From NCBI GenBank assembly GCA_025980325.1, contig JAICXQ010000007.1, positions 1 through 61,793 on the forward strand: DNA of 61,793 nucleotides, read 5' to 3'. The first letter of the stretch is position 1. Each line of letters begins with the position of its first letter. The notes beneath the pieces are model-generated. The model worked only from the letters and a program-made list of their open reading frames with translations, was not told the origin of the DNA and searched no databases. The translations under genes and the position numbers were made by a program. This document shows, in pieces, positions 1-9,467 of this stretch. The DNA is from Frankiales bacterium. Its GTDB lineage: Bacteria; Actinomycetota; Actinomycetes; JAFAQI01.

Positions 1-1051
1 CGATCTCCTGGTCGAGCCTCGACTTGACCAGCCGCGCGGTGAGCTTCTTTCCGCTTTCGCCGGCGAGCGGGCTGGTGTTGATGCCGATCGTCATCGACAG
101 GCTCGGCTCGTCGACCGTGATGACCGGCAGCGGCCGCGGATCGTCGGGGTCCGCGATCGTCTCGCCGATCGTGATCTCGGGGATGCCGGCGATCGCGACG
201 ATGTCGCCGGGGCCGGCTTCCTCGATCGGGACGCGGTCGAGGGCGTCGGTGCCGAGGAGCTCGGTGAGCTTCACTCTTTCGATGGTGCCGTCGGTCTTGC
301 ACCACGCGACCTGCTGGCCCTTGCGCATCGTGCCGTTGTGGATGCGGCAGAGCGCGAGCCGTCCGAGGTACGGGCTCGCGTCGAGGTTCGTGACGTGTGC
401 TTGCAGCGGCGCGGTGTCGTCGTACGCCGGCGCCGGGACGGTGGTGAGCAGCGTGTCGAACAGCGGTTGCAGGCTGTCGGTGTCGGGCATGCCGCCGTCT
501 TTCGGCCTGTTGCGGCTCGCCTTACCGGCTCGTGCGGACGCGTAGATGATGGGGAACTCGATTTGATGCTCGTCCGCGTCGAGGTCGAGGAACAGCTCGT
601 ACGTCTCGTCGACGACGTCGGCGATGCGCGCGTCGGCCCGGTCGGTCTTGTTGACGACGAGGACGACGGGGAGCCTTTTCTGCAACGCTTTTCGCAGCAC
701 GAATCTCGTCTGCGGCAGCGGGCCTTCGCTCGCGTCGACGAGCAGGAGCACGCCGTCGACCATCTCGAGCCCGCGCTCGACCTCGCCGCCGAAGTCCGCG
801 TGACCGGGTGTGTCGACGATGTTGATCGTCGTGCCCTGGTAGTTGATCGCGGTGTTCTTGGCGAGGATGGTGATGCCCTTTTCCCGCTCGAGATCCATCG
901 AGTCGAGGACGCGTTCTTTGACCGACCCTTCTTCGGCTTGATGCGTCGTGAACGCGCCGGACTGCCAGAGCATCGCGTCGACCAACGTCGTCTTGCCGTG
1001 GTCGACGTGGGCGATGATCGCGACGTTGCGAAGGTCGTTGCGGAAAGGCAC
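1..1051 (-). CDS. typA: Translational GTPase TypA/BipA (partial, N-terminal part)
   Basis: Ribosome-associated translational GTPase of the BipA/TypA family. Reading the minus strand from a GTG at 1051 gives [20 protein letters not shown], with the G1 P-loop HVDHGKTT near residue 17. Switch and G3 elements follow (REKGITI, then [21 protein letters not shown]), then the G4 NKTD and the start of domain II. About 350 codons are present; the family is about 610-640 residues, so the C-terminal half lies beyond the window edge. No ATG fits the amino terminus, so GTG is the likely start. The sigma-factor/regulator pair lies upstream on the same strand with a 22-nt gap. The family assignment is firm. 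Confidence 0.95.
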   Translation of the reverse strand, partial: MPFRNDLRNVAIIAHVDHGKTTLVDAMLWQSGAFTTHQAEEGSVKERVLDSMDLEREKGITILAKNTAINYQGTTINIVDTPGHADFGGEVERGLEMVDGVLLLVDASEGPLPQTRFVLRKALQKRLPVVLVVNKTDRADARIADVVDETYELFLDLDADEHQIEFPIIYASARAGKASRNRPKDGGMPDTDSLQPLFDTLLTTVPAPAYDDTAPLQAHVTNLDASPYLGRLALCRIHNGTMRKGQQVAWCKTDGTIERVKLTELLGTDALDRVPIEEAGPGDIVAIAGIPEITIGETIADPDDPRPLPVITVDEPSLSMTIGINTSPLAGESGKKLTARLVKSRLDQEI

Positions 1052-1073
1052 GAGAGTCCAGGCTACCGGCGAC

Positions 1074-2048
1074 TCAGCCGTCGGCCTGCGAACCCTCGAC
1101 CGCGAACGCGACGTCGTACGGGTGGACCGCGCCGACGGCCGGGTCGTCGAGCATCTTCAGCAGCAACGCCGCGGTCGTGTCATGGAGGATCACGCCGTGC
1201 ACGAGCCCGGCCCGCGCGGCCGCGCGCAACGTCGTCAGGCTGATGCCGACCTTGCGCAGCGCGTCGCGATCCGAGTCGTGCAGCGAGCCGACCCATGCGC
1301 GGAAGCCACCGATCGGATCGTCGAAGTTCTTGAACCCGAGATTCAGCAGCCGGCCGGCATACTCGGGCGCCCAGGCGCAGACACCGCTGACGGCGTACGC
1401 CCCGTCGGACTGGCTCTCCAAATCCTTCGCGGCGCTGAGCAGAAGCGGCGCGCCCTGAACGTCGACTCCCGCGCCGGTGCGGGCGGCGAAGGCCGTGTAG
1501 TCGGCGTAGCTCAGGGGTTGCGCGAACTCGACGATCGCGGCGACCCGCACCGGCTTCGGCAGCTGTCCGAGCATCTTGCGTTCCGCGCTCCTCCAGCTGG
1601 CGCCGTCAGTTCCATTGAGACCGAACGTCAACAAGATCTGGCTCGCCGCCGTCTTCGGTTCGACGTCGATGCGCGACACGCCGCCGAACAAGCTCTCCGA
1701 GAACGACAGCTTCGTGCTGGCCGACACCGGCTGCACGCCGAGCGGCGCCGCGGCGTAGTTGGTGGTCGTGTGCACGATGCCGTTGCCATCACTCGATAGA
1801 TCGAGCATGAATTCCGGGTGCGCGACCTGCCAGCCGGCGGCGACGACGTGTTGCACGTGGTCGCGCCGGCCCAAGCCGACGAGCGCTGCCTGGCCGGCGA
1901 TGCCGAGCACGATCGACGCGATCACGAGCCACAGCGCGCCGACGAACGCGGTCCGGATGACGCCGCGCCGTACGGCCCGGCGCATCGCCCGCTTGTCGAA
2001 CGCCGGCAGGTCGGGAAGCTCCGGTGCTTCCGGCATGTCCACGGTCAT
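1074..2048 (-). CDS. Membrane protein, probable sigma-factor regulator (anti-sigma-like)
   Basis: A 324-residue protein whose ATG at 2048 overlaps the stop of the ECF sigma gene, so the two are translationally coupled. Residues 1-30 are a charged cytoplasmic segment ([20 protein letters not shown]). One membrane span follows at about 36-58 ([20 protein letters not shown]), then a long predicted extracytoplasmic domain. The layout and motifs resemble the Sigma_reg_N/Sigma_reg_C families that accompany ECF sigma factors, but I see no zinc-binding anti-sigma motif. Restraint of the upstream sigma factor is inferred mainly from the coupling and topology. Confidence 0.7.
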   Translation of the reverse strand: MTVDMPEAPELPDLPAFDKRAMRRAVRRGVIRTAFVGALWLVIASIVLGIAGQAALVGLGRRDHVQHVVAAGWQVAHPEFMLDLSSDGNGIVHTTTNYAAAPLGVQPVSASTKLSFSESLFGGVSRIDVEPKTAASQILLTFGLNGTDGASWRSAERKMLGQLPKPVRVAAIVEFAQPLSYADYTAFAARTGAGVDVQGAPLLLSAAKDLESQSDGAYAVSGVCAWAPEYAGRLLNLGFKNFDDPIGGFRAWVGSLHDSDRDALRKVGISLTTLRAAARAGLVHGVILHDTTAALLLKMLDDPAVGAVHPYDVAFAVEGSQADG

Positions 2049-2527
2049 CGGTCCGTCTCCCCTTCGTCCCAGGCGGCGCGAAAGGCTTCGCGAGCCCGCA
2101 GCAACGCCATCCGTACGGTGCTTTCCTTCTGTCCGCTCGCGGCGGCAAGCTCGGTGGTCCTGAACCCGTCGACGTAGGCCATGCGCAACAGCCGGGCCTG
2201 CTCCGGCTTGAGCCGGCTCATGACGTCCTCGATCTCGACGGCGTCGTGCGCCGGAAGCAGCGGCGCGCCGACGTCGTCCTCGGTCGGCAACGGCAGTTCG
2301 GCGTGCCGGCGGCGCATGTGGTCGACGAGCCGGCTGCGGGCGATCGCGAGCAGCCACCCTTCCGCCGAGCCGCCGGACCAGCCGAGGAACGCCCGCGTGG
2401 CGGTGACGAAGGTCTCCTGCAGCAGGTCCGCGGCCAGATGTTCGTCCCGAGTTCGGCGTAACAGATAGCCGAAGACCAGGCGCGCGTGGGCGCGGTAGAG
2501 GTCCTCGATGCTCGCGATGGCCCCCAC
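2045..2527 (-). CDS. ECF-type RNA polymerase sigma factor
   Basis: A 160-residue sigma-70 family factor with only regions 2 and 4, as in ECF sigma factors. Region 2 spans about residues 8-75 (LYRAHARLVFGYLLRR, then LAADLLQETFVTATRAF and the DNA-melting stretch AIARSRLVDHMRRR). Region 4 spans about 100-155 (LKPEQARLLRMAYVDGFRTT, then a helix-turn-helix GQKESTVRMALLRAREAF). It is followed with a 4-nt overlap by a single-span membrane regulator, the usual sigma/anti-sigma arrangement. The regulon cannot be told from the sequence. Confidence 0.92.
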   Translation of the reverse strand: MGAIASIEDLYRAHARLVFGYLLRRTRDEHLAADLLQETFVTATRAFLGWSGGSAEGWLLAIARSRLVDHMRRRHAELPLPTEDDVGAPLLPAHDAVEIEDVMSRLKPEQARLLRMAYVDGFRTTELAAASGQKESTVRMALLRAREAFRAAWDEGETDR

Positions 2528-2584
2528 CCCGATCGGCTGCGATTGTCGGTCACATCATCAGGGACGCGACGAAACCGCCAAACG

Positions 2585-3610
2585 TCACATCGCCGTTGCG
2601 ATCCGCCAATTTTCGACGTCGGCGAGCATCGTGGCCGCGAGGTCCGGCGGCATGGCTGCGTGCCGCACGCTTGCCTCCGCCAACCTCGCGAGGTCGTCTC
2701 TGTCGTAGCCGTGCACGTCGCGCGCGGCGGCGTACTGCTCCACCAATCCCGCGCCGAACAGCAACGGATCGTCGGCGCCGAGGACGACGGGAACGCCCGC
2801 GTTTTCGAGCGTTCGCAACGGAACCGCGGCGTGATCCGCGAACACGCCGAGCGCGACGTTGGACGCCGGGCAGACCTCGCACGCGATCTCTTCTGCCGCC
2901 AGCAACGCGAGCACCGACCGATCCTCGCAAGCCCGCACGCCGTGCCCGAGACGGCGCGGCGCCAGCTCGCGGACCGTCTCGACGACGGCGCCAGGCCCGA
3001 GCAGCTCGCCCGCGTGCGGCACCGCGACGAGTCCCCCGTCGCGCGCGAGCCGGAACGCCTTCGCGAACTCGGCCGGCCGCCCCTGGCGTTCGTCGTTCGA
3101 CAGCCCGAACCCGACGATCGGCGCACCGACTGCGGCGAGTCGCACCGCGAGCCGGGCCAGTGTCTCCGCCTCCCACGGCGGCCGGGTCCGGTTCGCCGCG
3201 ACGACCAGTCGCATGCCGACGCCGGTCGCCGCCTCCGCCGCGAGGCACGCGGCGCAGAACACCTCGGTCGCCGTCACGAGGTCGCCGAGCCGCGGCACGT
3301 AACCCGACGGCGTCACCTGGATCTCCAGCCAGCGGGAGCCGGCGGCGCGCTCGTCCTCGGCCCGTTCCAGCAGAATCCGATCGATGTCGGACGCAGAACG
3401 CAGCACACCCCGCGCGACGTCGTAGAGCCGCTGGAACCGGGCCCAGCCGATCACCTGCCAGTCGTCGGAGACCTCGTCGACGAGCCGGTCCGGCAGGTGC
3501 ACGCCGGCCCGCGAGGCCAAGTCGCGCAACGTCGAGCGGCGCATGCCACCGGTCAGGTGCAGGTGCAGATGCGCCTTCGGCAGCGCGACCAGGTCGGCCT
3601 CGGAGATCAT
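2585..3610 (-). CDS. add: Adenosine deaminase family protein
   Basis: A 341-residue metal-dependent deaminase that probably converts adenosine or deoxyadenosine to inosine in purine salvage. The amino terminus PKAHLHLHLTGG carries the first HxH metal ligands. Other family motifs are HAGE (catalytic Glu region), LGHGVRA with the later metal His, CPASNVALGVF, and GADDPLLF in place of the usual NTDDP. That last variation may mean a related substrate. The ATG at 3610 sits 26 nt from the divergent exonuclease III start, so the two genes share a short intergenic promoter region. Confidence 0.9.
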   Translation of the reverse strand: MISEADLVALPKAHLHLHLTGGMRRSTLRDLASRAGVHLPDRLVDEVSDDWQVIGWARFQRLYDVARGVLRSASDIDRILLERAEDERAAGSRWLEIQVTPSGYVPRLGDLVTATEVFCAACLAAEAATGVGMRLVVAANRTRPPWEAETLARLAVRLAAVGAPIVGFGLSNDERQGRPAEFAKAFRLARDGGLVAVPHAGELLGPGAVVETVRELAPRRLGHGVRACEDRSVLALLAAEEIACEVCPASNVALGVFADHAAVPLRTLENAGVPVVLGADDPLLFGAGLVEQYAAARDVHGYDRDDLARLAEASVRHAAMPPDLAATMLADVENWRIATAM

Positions 3611-3636
3611 CGCCTGGAAACCATAGGGTTGACCGC

Positions 3637-4458
3637 GTGCGGATCGCGACCTGGAACGTCAACTCGGTCGGTGCGCGGCTGCCCCGGCTGAACGAGTGGC
3701 TCGAGCTCGCCAACCCCGACGTGCTGTGCCTGCAGGAGACGAAGTGCGCCGGCGACGCGTTCCCCGGCGAGGGCGCCGAAGCGCTCGGGTACGAGATCGC
3801 CGCGAACGGCGACGGCCGCTGGAACGGCGTCGCGATCCTCTCCCGGGTCGGGCTCGCCGACGTCAGCCTCGGCTTTCCCGGGCAGCCGCCGTACGCACCG
3901 CCGCCGGACGAGGACGACTCCGCGCTGATCGGCGCGCCGCCGATGGTCGAGGCGCGAGCGGTCGGCGCGACCTGCGGCGGCGTGCGCGTGTGGTCCGTGT
4001 ACGTCCCGAACGGCCGGTCGCTCGACAGCCCGCACTACCCGTACAAGCTCGAATGGCTCGCGGCGCTGAAGACCGCGCTCGCCGAGGAGGTCGCGACGCA
4101 TCCGAGCTTCGTCGTCACCGGCGACTTCAACATCGCGCCGACCGACGGCGACGTGTGGGATCCGGCCGCGTTCGTCAACTCGACCCATGTCACCGACGCC
4201 GAACGCAATGCCCTCGCCGAGCTGCGCGGGCTCGGCCTGCACGACGTCGTCCCGCGCGGGATGAAGTACGACACGTCGTTCACCTATTGGGATTACCGCG
4301 CCGGCATGTTCCACAAGAACATGGGCATGCGGATCGACCTGTTCTACGCGACGTCACCGGTCGCGGACGCGGTCAAGGACGCGTACATCGACCGCGACGC
4401 GCGCAAGGGAAAAGGCCCGAGCGACCACGCCCCGGTCGTCGTCGACGTCGACCTCTAG
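3637..4458 (+). CDS. xthA: Exodeoxyribonuclease III (AP endonuclease, EEP family)
   Basis: A 273-residue base-excision-repair nuclease that cuts 5' to abasic sites. GTG at 3637 gives VRIATWNVNSVGARLPRLNE, the canonical XthA amino terminus. Further signatures are CLQETKC (metal-binding Glu), YVPNGRS (catalytic Tyr region), VVTGDFNIAPTDGDVWDP, YWDYRAGMFHKNMGMRIDLF and the terminal GPSDHAPVVVDV with the catalytic Asp-His. Length is typical. The same reading frame stays open upstream on the antisense of add, but the family amino terminus fixes the start here. Confidence 0.95.
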   Translation: MRIATWNVNSVGARLPRLNEWLELANPDVLCLQETKCAGDAFPGEGAEALGYEIAANGDGRWNGVAILSRVGLADVSLGFPGQPPYAPPPDEDDSALIGAPPMVEARAVGATCGGVRVWSVYVPNGRSLDSPHYPYKLEWLAALKTALAEEVATHPSFVVTGDFNIAPTDGDVWDPAAFVNSTHVTDAERNALAELRGLGLHDVVPRGMKYDTSFTYWDYRAGMFHKNMGMRIDLFYATSPVADAVKDAYIDRDARKGKGPSDHAPVVVDVDL

Positions 4459-4526
4459 CCGGCGAGCTGCTGATCAGATCCACCTCGCCGACGTGCACGA
4501 GCAGGTGTGCAGGAGGTCGGCGGTCT

Positions 4527-4994
4527 TCAGGCCGTCGTACCGCGTTCGGCCGAATTCTTCAACGCTTGCAACGTCTTTTCCATCCCCGCGCGGTTGTGCG
4601 CCGCGCGGTCCGAGATGCCCATGATCGGGTTGGACAGCGTGCGCATCCACCCGGGCCGGCGGTCGGTCCAGGCCTCGGTGACGTCGCATCCGCCGTCGGC
4701 GCCGGGGGCGAACGTGTACTCCCAGGTGCTGATCGGAACCGCCGCGTAGTGCACGTCGAACGCGAACCGGCGACCCGGATCGGCGGCGGTAATCGTGACC
4801 ACCGTGCGCCACCAACGCCAGCCGGCGCGGTTCGTGCCGCGGAACGTCGCGCCGACCATCGCGCGGCCGCCGCGCGACCATCGGCCGCCGGTGTTCTCCG
4901 GGCTCCACTCGCCCATCCGCGGCAGGTCGCTGACCATCGCGTACAGATCCGCGGGCGTTGCCGCGATGTGCTCGCGCACCTCGACGTCGCTCAT
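4527..4994 (-). CDS. SRPBCC-fold protein (polyketide cyclase/dehydrase-like)
   Basis: A 155-residue START/SRPBCC-fold protein. The amino terminus VREHIAATPADLYAMVSDLP, then GEWSPEN and the FRGTNRAGWRWWRT strand are typical of the family, which binds small hydrophobic ligands in a helix-grip cavity. The ATG at 4994 overlaps the stop of the upstream dienelactone hydrolase, so the pair is translationally coupled and probably acts in one pathway. No catalytic residues can be assigned and the ligand is unknown. Confidence 0.8.
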   Translation of the reverse strand: MSDVEVREHIAATPADLYAMVSDLPRMGEWSPENTGGRWSRGGRAMVGATFRGTNRAGWRWWRTVVTITAADPGRRFAFDVHYAAVPISTWEYTFAPGADGGCDVTEAWTDRRPGWMRTLSNPIMGISDRAAHNRAGMEKTLQALKNSAERGTTA

Positions 4995-5704
4995 GACCGC
5001 TCCTTGAGATAGGCGTCGAAGAAGCCGAAAATGCGCGTCCACGCATCGGCCGCCGCGTCCGCGTCGTAACTGACCAGCCACGGCTCGGACCACTTCGCCC
5101 GGCCGCTGTGCGGGAACAGAAAGCCGTGCTTCGCGCCGCCGTACTCCTTCACGTCGTGCTCGATCCCGAGGTCGGTCAGCACGCGTTCCAGTTTCCCCGC
5201 GGCGCCGCGCAGTTGCAGGTCGCGGCCGCCGTACGAGCCGACGATCGGGCAGGCGCCGGCGAGCGCGGTCTCGGGCCGGCGCGGCAGGTGGCCGTAGTTG
5301 GTCGCGGCGACCCGAAAACCCTTGGGTGCCAACAACATCGCCAGCCCGCCGCCCAGGCAGAATCCGGCGATGCCGACCTGCCCGGTGCAGTCGTCGCGGG
5401 CCGCGAGATGGTCGCGGGCGGCGTCGAGGTCGTCGAGGGTACGGCCGTGCCCGGCGGCCGACGCCTTGAGCGCCGCCATCAGGCAGCGCGGCGTCGACGA
5501 CCACGCGAACAGGTCGGGCGCGAGCGCAACGTAGCCGTTCGCGGCAAAGCGATCCGCCTGCGCGCGGATGTCGTCGGTCAGCCCGAAGATCTCGTGCACG
5601 ACGACGACACCCGGCCACGGCCCGCTTCCGGCTTCCGGACCCGACGGTACGGCGACGTACCCGCGCAGCGTTCCGCTCGGCACCGGGTAGTCCAGATCGG
5701 GCAC
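4991..5704 (-). CDS. Dienelactone hydrolase family protein
   Basis: A 237-residue alpha/beta hydrolase of the dienelactone hydrolase family. The nucleophile is Cys116 in GIAGFCLGGG, as in true dienelactone hydrolases. The acid is Asp162 in SYGGRD and the base His193 in AKHGFLF, giving the Cys-Asp-His triad in the expected order and spacing. VVVVHEIFGLTDDIR matches the family beta-strand and loop near the oxyanion hole. No other chlorocatechol or catechol genes are present, so the actual substrate is unknown. Confidence 0.88.
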   Translation of the reverse strand: MPDLDYPVPSGTLRGYVAVPSGPEAGSGPWPGVVVVHEIFGLTDDIRAQADRFAANGYVALAPDLFAWSSTPRCLMAALKASAAGHGRTLDDLDAARDHLAARDDCTGQVGIAGFCLGGGLAMLLAPKGFRVAATNYGHLPRRPETALAGACPIVGSYGGRDLQLRGAAGKLERVLTDLGIEHDVKEYGGAKHGFLFPHSGRAKWSEPWLVSYDADAAADAWTRIFGFFDAYLKERS

Positions 5705-5720
5705 CCGGTGACGTTATCGG

Positions 5721-6491
5721 CTATGCCATCCAGGCGTCGTCTCCCGGTCCGTCCGACCGCAGCTCGTGCATCTCGCTCACCTTGTCGCCGAGGAACGTGA
5801 AGAGAATCGATCCTCTGCTCGCTCGGGTGACGCCGTTGCGCGTGCCGGTGAGGACGTGTACCGCGACGACATGTCCCTGGCCGTCGCTGTGCAGGTCGAC
5901 CAGGTGCGCCTGGACCGTGCCGTCGGTCAACTGGGCGAGCTGGCCGTACATCCCGAGGATCGCGTCGATGCCCTTGTGGTCGCCGGCGACGACGCTCGCG
6001 CCCGGTACCCGCTGGACGGCGTCCTTCGCGATCAGCGTCGTCAGCGTGGCCATGTCGCCGGTGTTGAACGCGACATACCCGCGCCGTACGAGGGCTTGGT
6101 ACTTGTCGTCCTGCGGCTTCGTCGCGGCCGCGCCCTTCGCGTAGTTGGTCGCATCCGGCGAGATGTCGACCATGATGCACGGCTCGTTGCCCGTCACCCA
6201 CGCGTCGTGCCCGGCCGGCAGGTCGAAGATGTCGCCGGGGCCGAGGTCGATCCCGGTGCCGTCGTCGTTCTGGACGTGCATCTCGCCCGAGATGACGTAA
6301 CCCAGATGCCTGGTCTGGCAGGACTTCGTGCCGGCGATCGGCGCGACGTCGGTGGACCATCGCCAGCCGGGTTCGAACGTCCCGCGCAGGAACGTCGCGC
6401 CGCCCGCGTTGCCGATCGCCGCCGATCCATGCGCCTGGAACTTGCGCGTCTCCCCGTCCCGTTCGATGTTGCTCACGAACGCTTTCGTCAT
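5721..6491 (-). CDS. Cupin plus SnoaL-like fusion protein
   Basis: A 256-residue two-domain protein. Residues about 1-125 form a cupin (FEPGWRWSTDVAPI, HLGYVISGEMHV, DLGPGDIFDLPAGHDAWV), although the usual HxH metal cluster is only partly kept. Residues about 130-240 resemble the SnoaL/NTF2-like fold (GYVAFNTGDMATLTTLIAKD, then HKGIDAILGMYGQLAQLTDG and RGSILFTFLGDKVSEMHELR). Such fusions are often general small-molecule-binding or isomerase-like proteins. No partner gene points to a substrate. Confidence 0.75.
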   Translation of the reverse strand: MTKAFVSNIERDGETRKFQAHGSAAIGNAGGATFLRGTFEPGWRWSTDVAPIAGTKSCQTRHLGYVISGEMHVQNDDGTGIDLGPGDIFDLPAGHDAWVTGNEPCIMVDISPDATNYAKGAAATKPQDDKYQALVRRGYVAFNTGDMATLTTLIAKDAVQRVPGASVVAGDHKGIDAILGMYGQLAQLTDGTVQAHLVDLHSDGQGHVVAVHVLTGTRNGVTRASRGSILFTFLGDKVSEMHELRSDGPGDDAWMA

Positions 6492-6596
6492 GTGACCACC
6501 CCACGGCGGGTAACGGGCCAGGCACCGGACGTGCCGGCCGACAAGGCCGATCGTGGCACTACCCGTGACCGGCGACCAGAGGCAAAGCGGGCTAGT

Positions 6597-7295
6597 TCAC
6601 GTCAACGGTTCGGGCGCTATCGAGAAGATCGGGTCGAGATGCGCGGTGTCGTTGAATCGCCGCATTACCAACGGTTTCGGCATCGCCACGACCTGCGAGA
6701 TCGACGCGTTGTCAGCCCCGATGAAACCGAACGTCGCCGCGCCGGTGGCGAGCGCGAGGATCTGCCCGATGACGCCGCCGTGGACGACGACGACCACGCG
6801 CTGGCCGGTATGCGCGGCGACGATGCGCTCCAGCCCGGCCCGGACCCGGCCGGTGAACGACTCGTTGGTCTCCGCGCCGGGAATGACGTCCCATCGCTGT
6901 TCCAGAAACATCTGTACGGCGATCGGGTGCCGCTCGTTGACGTACTTGCGAAACGCCAGCCCCTCCCACTCACCGAGGAAGACTTCGCGCAGGTCCGGCT
7001 CGACGATGGGGGTGAGACCGAGCCGCGCGGCCAGCGGCGCCGCGGTTTCCGCCGTACGCCGAAGCGTCGTCACGTAGATCGCGTCGACGTGCTCGTGCGC
7101 GAGCCGCTCGGCGAGCCGTTCGGCCTGCTCCCGGCCCTCGGGCGCGAGCTCGGGATCGCTGTGCCCGTCGACCAGCGGCGCGGGTTGATCAGGCCGGGCC
7201 GGGGCGGACTCGCCGTGCCGGACGACCAGCATGTCGGTCGCGCCCGGCGGCAGCGCGAACCGGTATTGCCGGTAGACCTCGCCGTCGCTCGTCAC
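6597..7295 (-). CDS. Histidine phosphatase family protein
   Basis: A 232-residue branch-1 histidine phosphatase/phosphoglycerate-mutase-like enzyme. The catalytic RHG is in MLVVRHGES near residue 26. It is followed by LAPEGREQAERLAERLAHE, YVTTLRRTAETAAPLA with the second conserved Arg, the acid region EVFLGEWEGLAF and the second His in VVVVVHGGVIGQ. I chose GTG at 7295 because it starts just before the first family strand. An ATG at 7361 is in frame but would run almost to the divergent gene at 7364. The substrate is unknown. Confidence 0.85.
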   Translation of the reverse strand: MTSDGEVYRQYRFALPPGATDMLVVRHGESAPARPDQPAPLVDGHSDPELAPEGREQAERLAERLAHEHVDAIYVTTLRRTAETAAPLAARLGLTPIVEPDLREVFLGEWEGLAFRKYVNERHPIAVQMFLEQRWDVIPGAETNESFTGRVRAGLERIVAAHTGQRVVVVVHGGVIGQILALATGAATFGFIGADNASISQVVAMPKPLVMRRFNDTAHLDPIFSIAPEPLT

Positions 7296-7363
7296 GCCTC
7301 GCGACGCTACCGATCCGCGCCGAGGGCTTGTCGTCCGCCGCCCACAGGAGTAGGCAGACACCC

Positions 7364-7798
7364 ATGACCGACACCATTGCGGCCCAGAACACGCTGACCC
7401 GGCCGACCGACGATCCGCGGATCGTGACGACGCCGCCGTCGACCGCCGACGCGCAGCTGATCCTGCAACTGATGCAGGTCAACGCGTCGACCGGCGCGAA
7501 CGAGGGTTGGCAACTGCTCCTGCACGGTTTCGAGACGCCGCCGACGCGGACTCAACTGCTGCGCAAGTACCCGCGCGAGTCGGCCGAATACGGTCAGATC
7601 CAGGCGTTCCTCGGCGGCTGCGAGACGATGGCGACGTTCGTTCGCCAGGGCATCCTCAACGAGGCGCTGGTGCACGACGTGTTCTGGATCGCCGGCGCCT
7701 GGAAGCGGTCGGAGAAGATCTGCAAGGCGATGCGCAAGGAAGCCGGCGAGCCGCGGATCATGGAGAACTTCGAATGGCTGGCCAACCGCGCCACCTGA
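7364..7798 (+). CDS. DUF4760-like protein
   Basis: A 144-residue protein of unknown function. The helical pattern PPTRTQLLRKYPRESAEYGQ, GCETMATFVRQGILNEALVH, VFWIAGAWKRSEKI and the close EPRIMENFEWLANR resemble the DUF4760 family. That family is often found as a short soluble module or behind a membrane anchor; none is seen here. The ATG at 7364 has an AGGAG at 7346-7350, a slightly long spacing. The gene diverges from the histidine phosphatase and converges on alkB. Confidence 0.6.
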   Translation: MTDTIAAQNTLTRPTDDPRIVTTPPSTADAQLILQLMQVNASTGANEGWQLLLHGFETPPTRTQLLRKYPRESAEYGQIQAFLGGCETMATFVRQGILNEALVHDVFWIAGAWKRSEKICKAMRKEAGEPRIMENFEWLANRAT

Positions 7799-7814
7799 CC
7801 GGGCGGATCGGGTT

Positions 7815-8471
7815 CTAGGAGACGCGGGCCAGCCACTGCTCGCCGGGCGCGGGCCGGCTGTGGCGGATCGTCACCGACATCCGCGCGCCCACGCGCTTGG
7901 CCGTCTTCGGCACGGTGTGCTCCCACTCGGCTTGGCAGTGCCCGCCCATCACGACGAGGTCGCCGTGACCGGGTTCGAGCCGGTAGAGCGCGCGCGACGT
8001 GCCGCGCGGCCGTAGCAGGAACCGTCGGCGCGCGCCGAGCGACACCGTCGCGACCAGCGGCCTGGTCATGACCAGCCGGTTGCGGTCGCCGTGCCAGGCC
8101 ACGCTGTCGAGCCCGCCGCGGTAGAGATTGACCCAGATCCGGTCGAATCCGACGCCGTAGCGCAGGCTCAGCTCGCGCGCCATGTCGGTCAGGATCGGCG
8201 GCCCGTCGTTGGTGTCGGGTTCGGTCGACCAGCCGGCGGTCAGCCGCGGCTCGAGCACCGCGTGGTCGTACATCCGCACCGTCCGCTGTTGCCACCGCGC
8301 CTCGCCGGCCAGCAGGTCGAACACCTCGTCGGAGCCAGCCAGCCAGCTCGGGCAGTAGTCGACCCACGAGCGCTCGTCCAGGACGATCCGGCGGATACCG
8401 GTGTACGACGGATCGAGGATCGGCGGGCCGCCGTCGAACAGCGACGGCTGCCAATCGATGTCCGCGCGCAC
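7815..8471 (-). CDS. AlkB-type 2-oxoglutarate/Fe(II)-dependent dioxygenase
   Basis: A 218-residue AlkB-family oxygenase, likely removing alkyl lesions from nucleic-acid bases by oxidative demethylation. The Fe ligands are His127 and Asp129 in AWHGDRNRLV and His185 in WEHTVPK. The 2-oxoglutarate-binding arginines lie in GARMSVTIRH (197 and 203). FDRIWVNLYRGGLDSVAWHG matches the family substrate-loop and nucleotide-lid region. The gene ends 17 nt from the convergent upstream gene. It lies close to xthA, another base-damage repair gene. Confidence 0.9.
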   Translation of the reverse strand: MRADIDWQPSLFDGGPPILDPSYTGIRRIVLDERSWVDYCPSWLAGSDEVFDLLAGEARWQQRTVRMYDHAVLEPRLTAGWSTEPDTNDGPPILTDMARELSLRYGVGFDRIWVNLYRGGLDSVAWHGDRNRLVMTRPLVATVSLGARRRFLLRPRGTSRALYRLEPGHGDLVVMGGHCQAEWEHTVPKTAKRVGARMSVTIRHSRPAPGEQWLARVS

Positions 8472-8476
8472 GCCGT

Positions 8477-9451
8477 TCAGGTTACGACTGCCAGCAGCTC
8501 CGACGGGCGCAACGACCCGGGCCGGCCGCGCCGTTTCGCCAGGTCGACGACCTCGCGCTGCAGCATCCGGTTAACCGGCGTGGCGATCCCGTATTGCACG
8601 CCGAGCAGGACGATCTCGCCGTTGAGGTAGTCCGCCTCGACGCCGCTCGCGCCGCGGGCGAGGCTCTGCCACGTCGAGCCGCCCATCCGGTCGCGACCCT
8701 CGACCGGGGTCCATTGGACCTGCATGCCCCGCCGTGCCAACCACTCGTCGTCCGACGCCCAGTCGATGCCCGCGGCGCGATAGCACTGCTCGGCCTCCGC
8801 GCGAGCCCGCGTGTCGATCTCGCGTACGGCGGCCAGCTCGGTGTCGTCGAGGTCGTGTCCGGTCATTGCCTCAAGCGAATTTCCCAGGTTTCGCAACAGT
8901 TTCGCGTACTTCCACCGCATCACTTGTGTCTCCGGTTGGGACACGAAACCGCTCTTGGTCAACGCTCCCGCGACCGCCGCCGCCCGGTCGTCGACGCCGT
9001 ACGGGTACCGGCCGAGGTCGAGCAGGCCGGAGTACGGCGATCCCTGCGCGTCGACGTGACCGGGTTCGAGGAAGACCGCCGGCAACATGACGACGACGCC
9101 ATAGGTGTCGAACCCGAGCCGGGCGGCGAAGCGCTCGTTCGCGACGCCGTTCTGGACGCAGAAGACCGGTGCGTCGCGGCGCGGCAACGCTTCGAGCACC
9201 GCGACGGTGTCCTGCGTCTTCGTCGCCAGCAGCAGCGCGTCGCCGTCGTCGTACGTCAAGTCGGCGGGATCCGTGACGACCGGCAGTTTCGCCGTGATGA
9301 CCCGGTCGGGCATGGCGAGGCGCAGGCCGTCGCTCGCGATGACCTCGGCATGCCGGCCGCGGGCGAGCAGGACGACGTCGTACCCGGCGTCCGCGAGCCG
9401 GCCGCCGACGGTCGCGCCGACCGCACCGGCACCGAGGATCACGTAGCGCAT
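8477..9451 (-). CDS. Ketopantoate reductase family (ApbA/PanE-like) protein
   Basis: A 324-residue NADP-dependent oxidoreductase. The Rossmann nucleotide-binding loop is at the amino terminus (MRYVILGAGAVGATVGGRL), with the C-terminal helical domain starting around 180. The catalytic and substrate-binding stretch WKYAKLLRNLGNSLEA keeps the expected Lys and Asn residues. Pantothenate synthesis is one possible role. No other pan genes are present and actinobacteria often have several paralogues, so I leave the symbol blank. It diverges from the amidohydrolase with 16 nt between the start codons. Confidence 0.82.
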   Translation of the reverse strand: MRYVILGAGAVGATVGGRLADAGYDVVLLARGRHAEVIASDGLRLAMPDRVITAKLPVVTDPADLTYDDGDALLLATKTQDTVAVLEALPRRDAPVFCVQNGVANERFAARLGFDTYGVVVMLPAVFLEPGHVDAQGSPYSGLLDLGRYPYGVDDRAAAVAGALTKSGFVSQPETQVMRWKYAKLLRNLGNSLEAMTGHDLDDTELAAVREIDTRARAEAEQCYRAAGIDWASDDEWLARRGMQVQWTPVEGRDRMGGSTWQSLARGASGVEADYLNGEIVLLGVQYGIATPVNRMLQREVVDLAKRRGRPGSLRPSELLAVVT

Positions 9452-9467
9452 GTCTTATTGTCCCGCC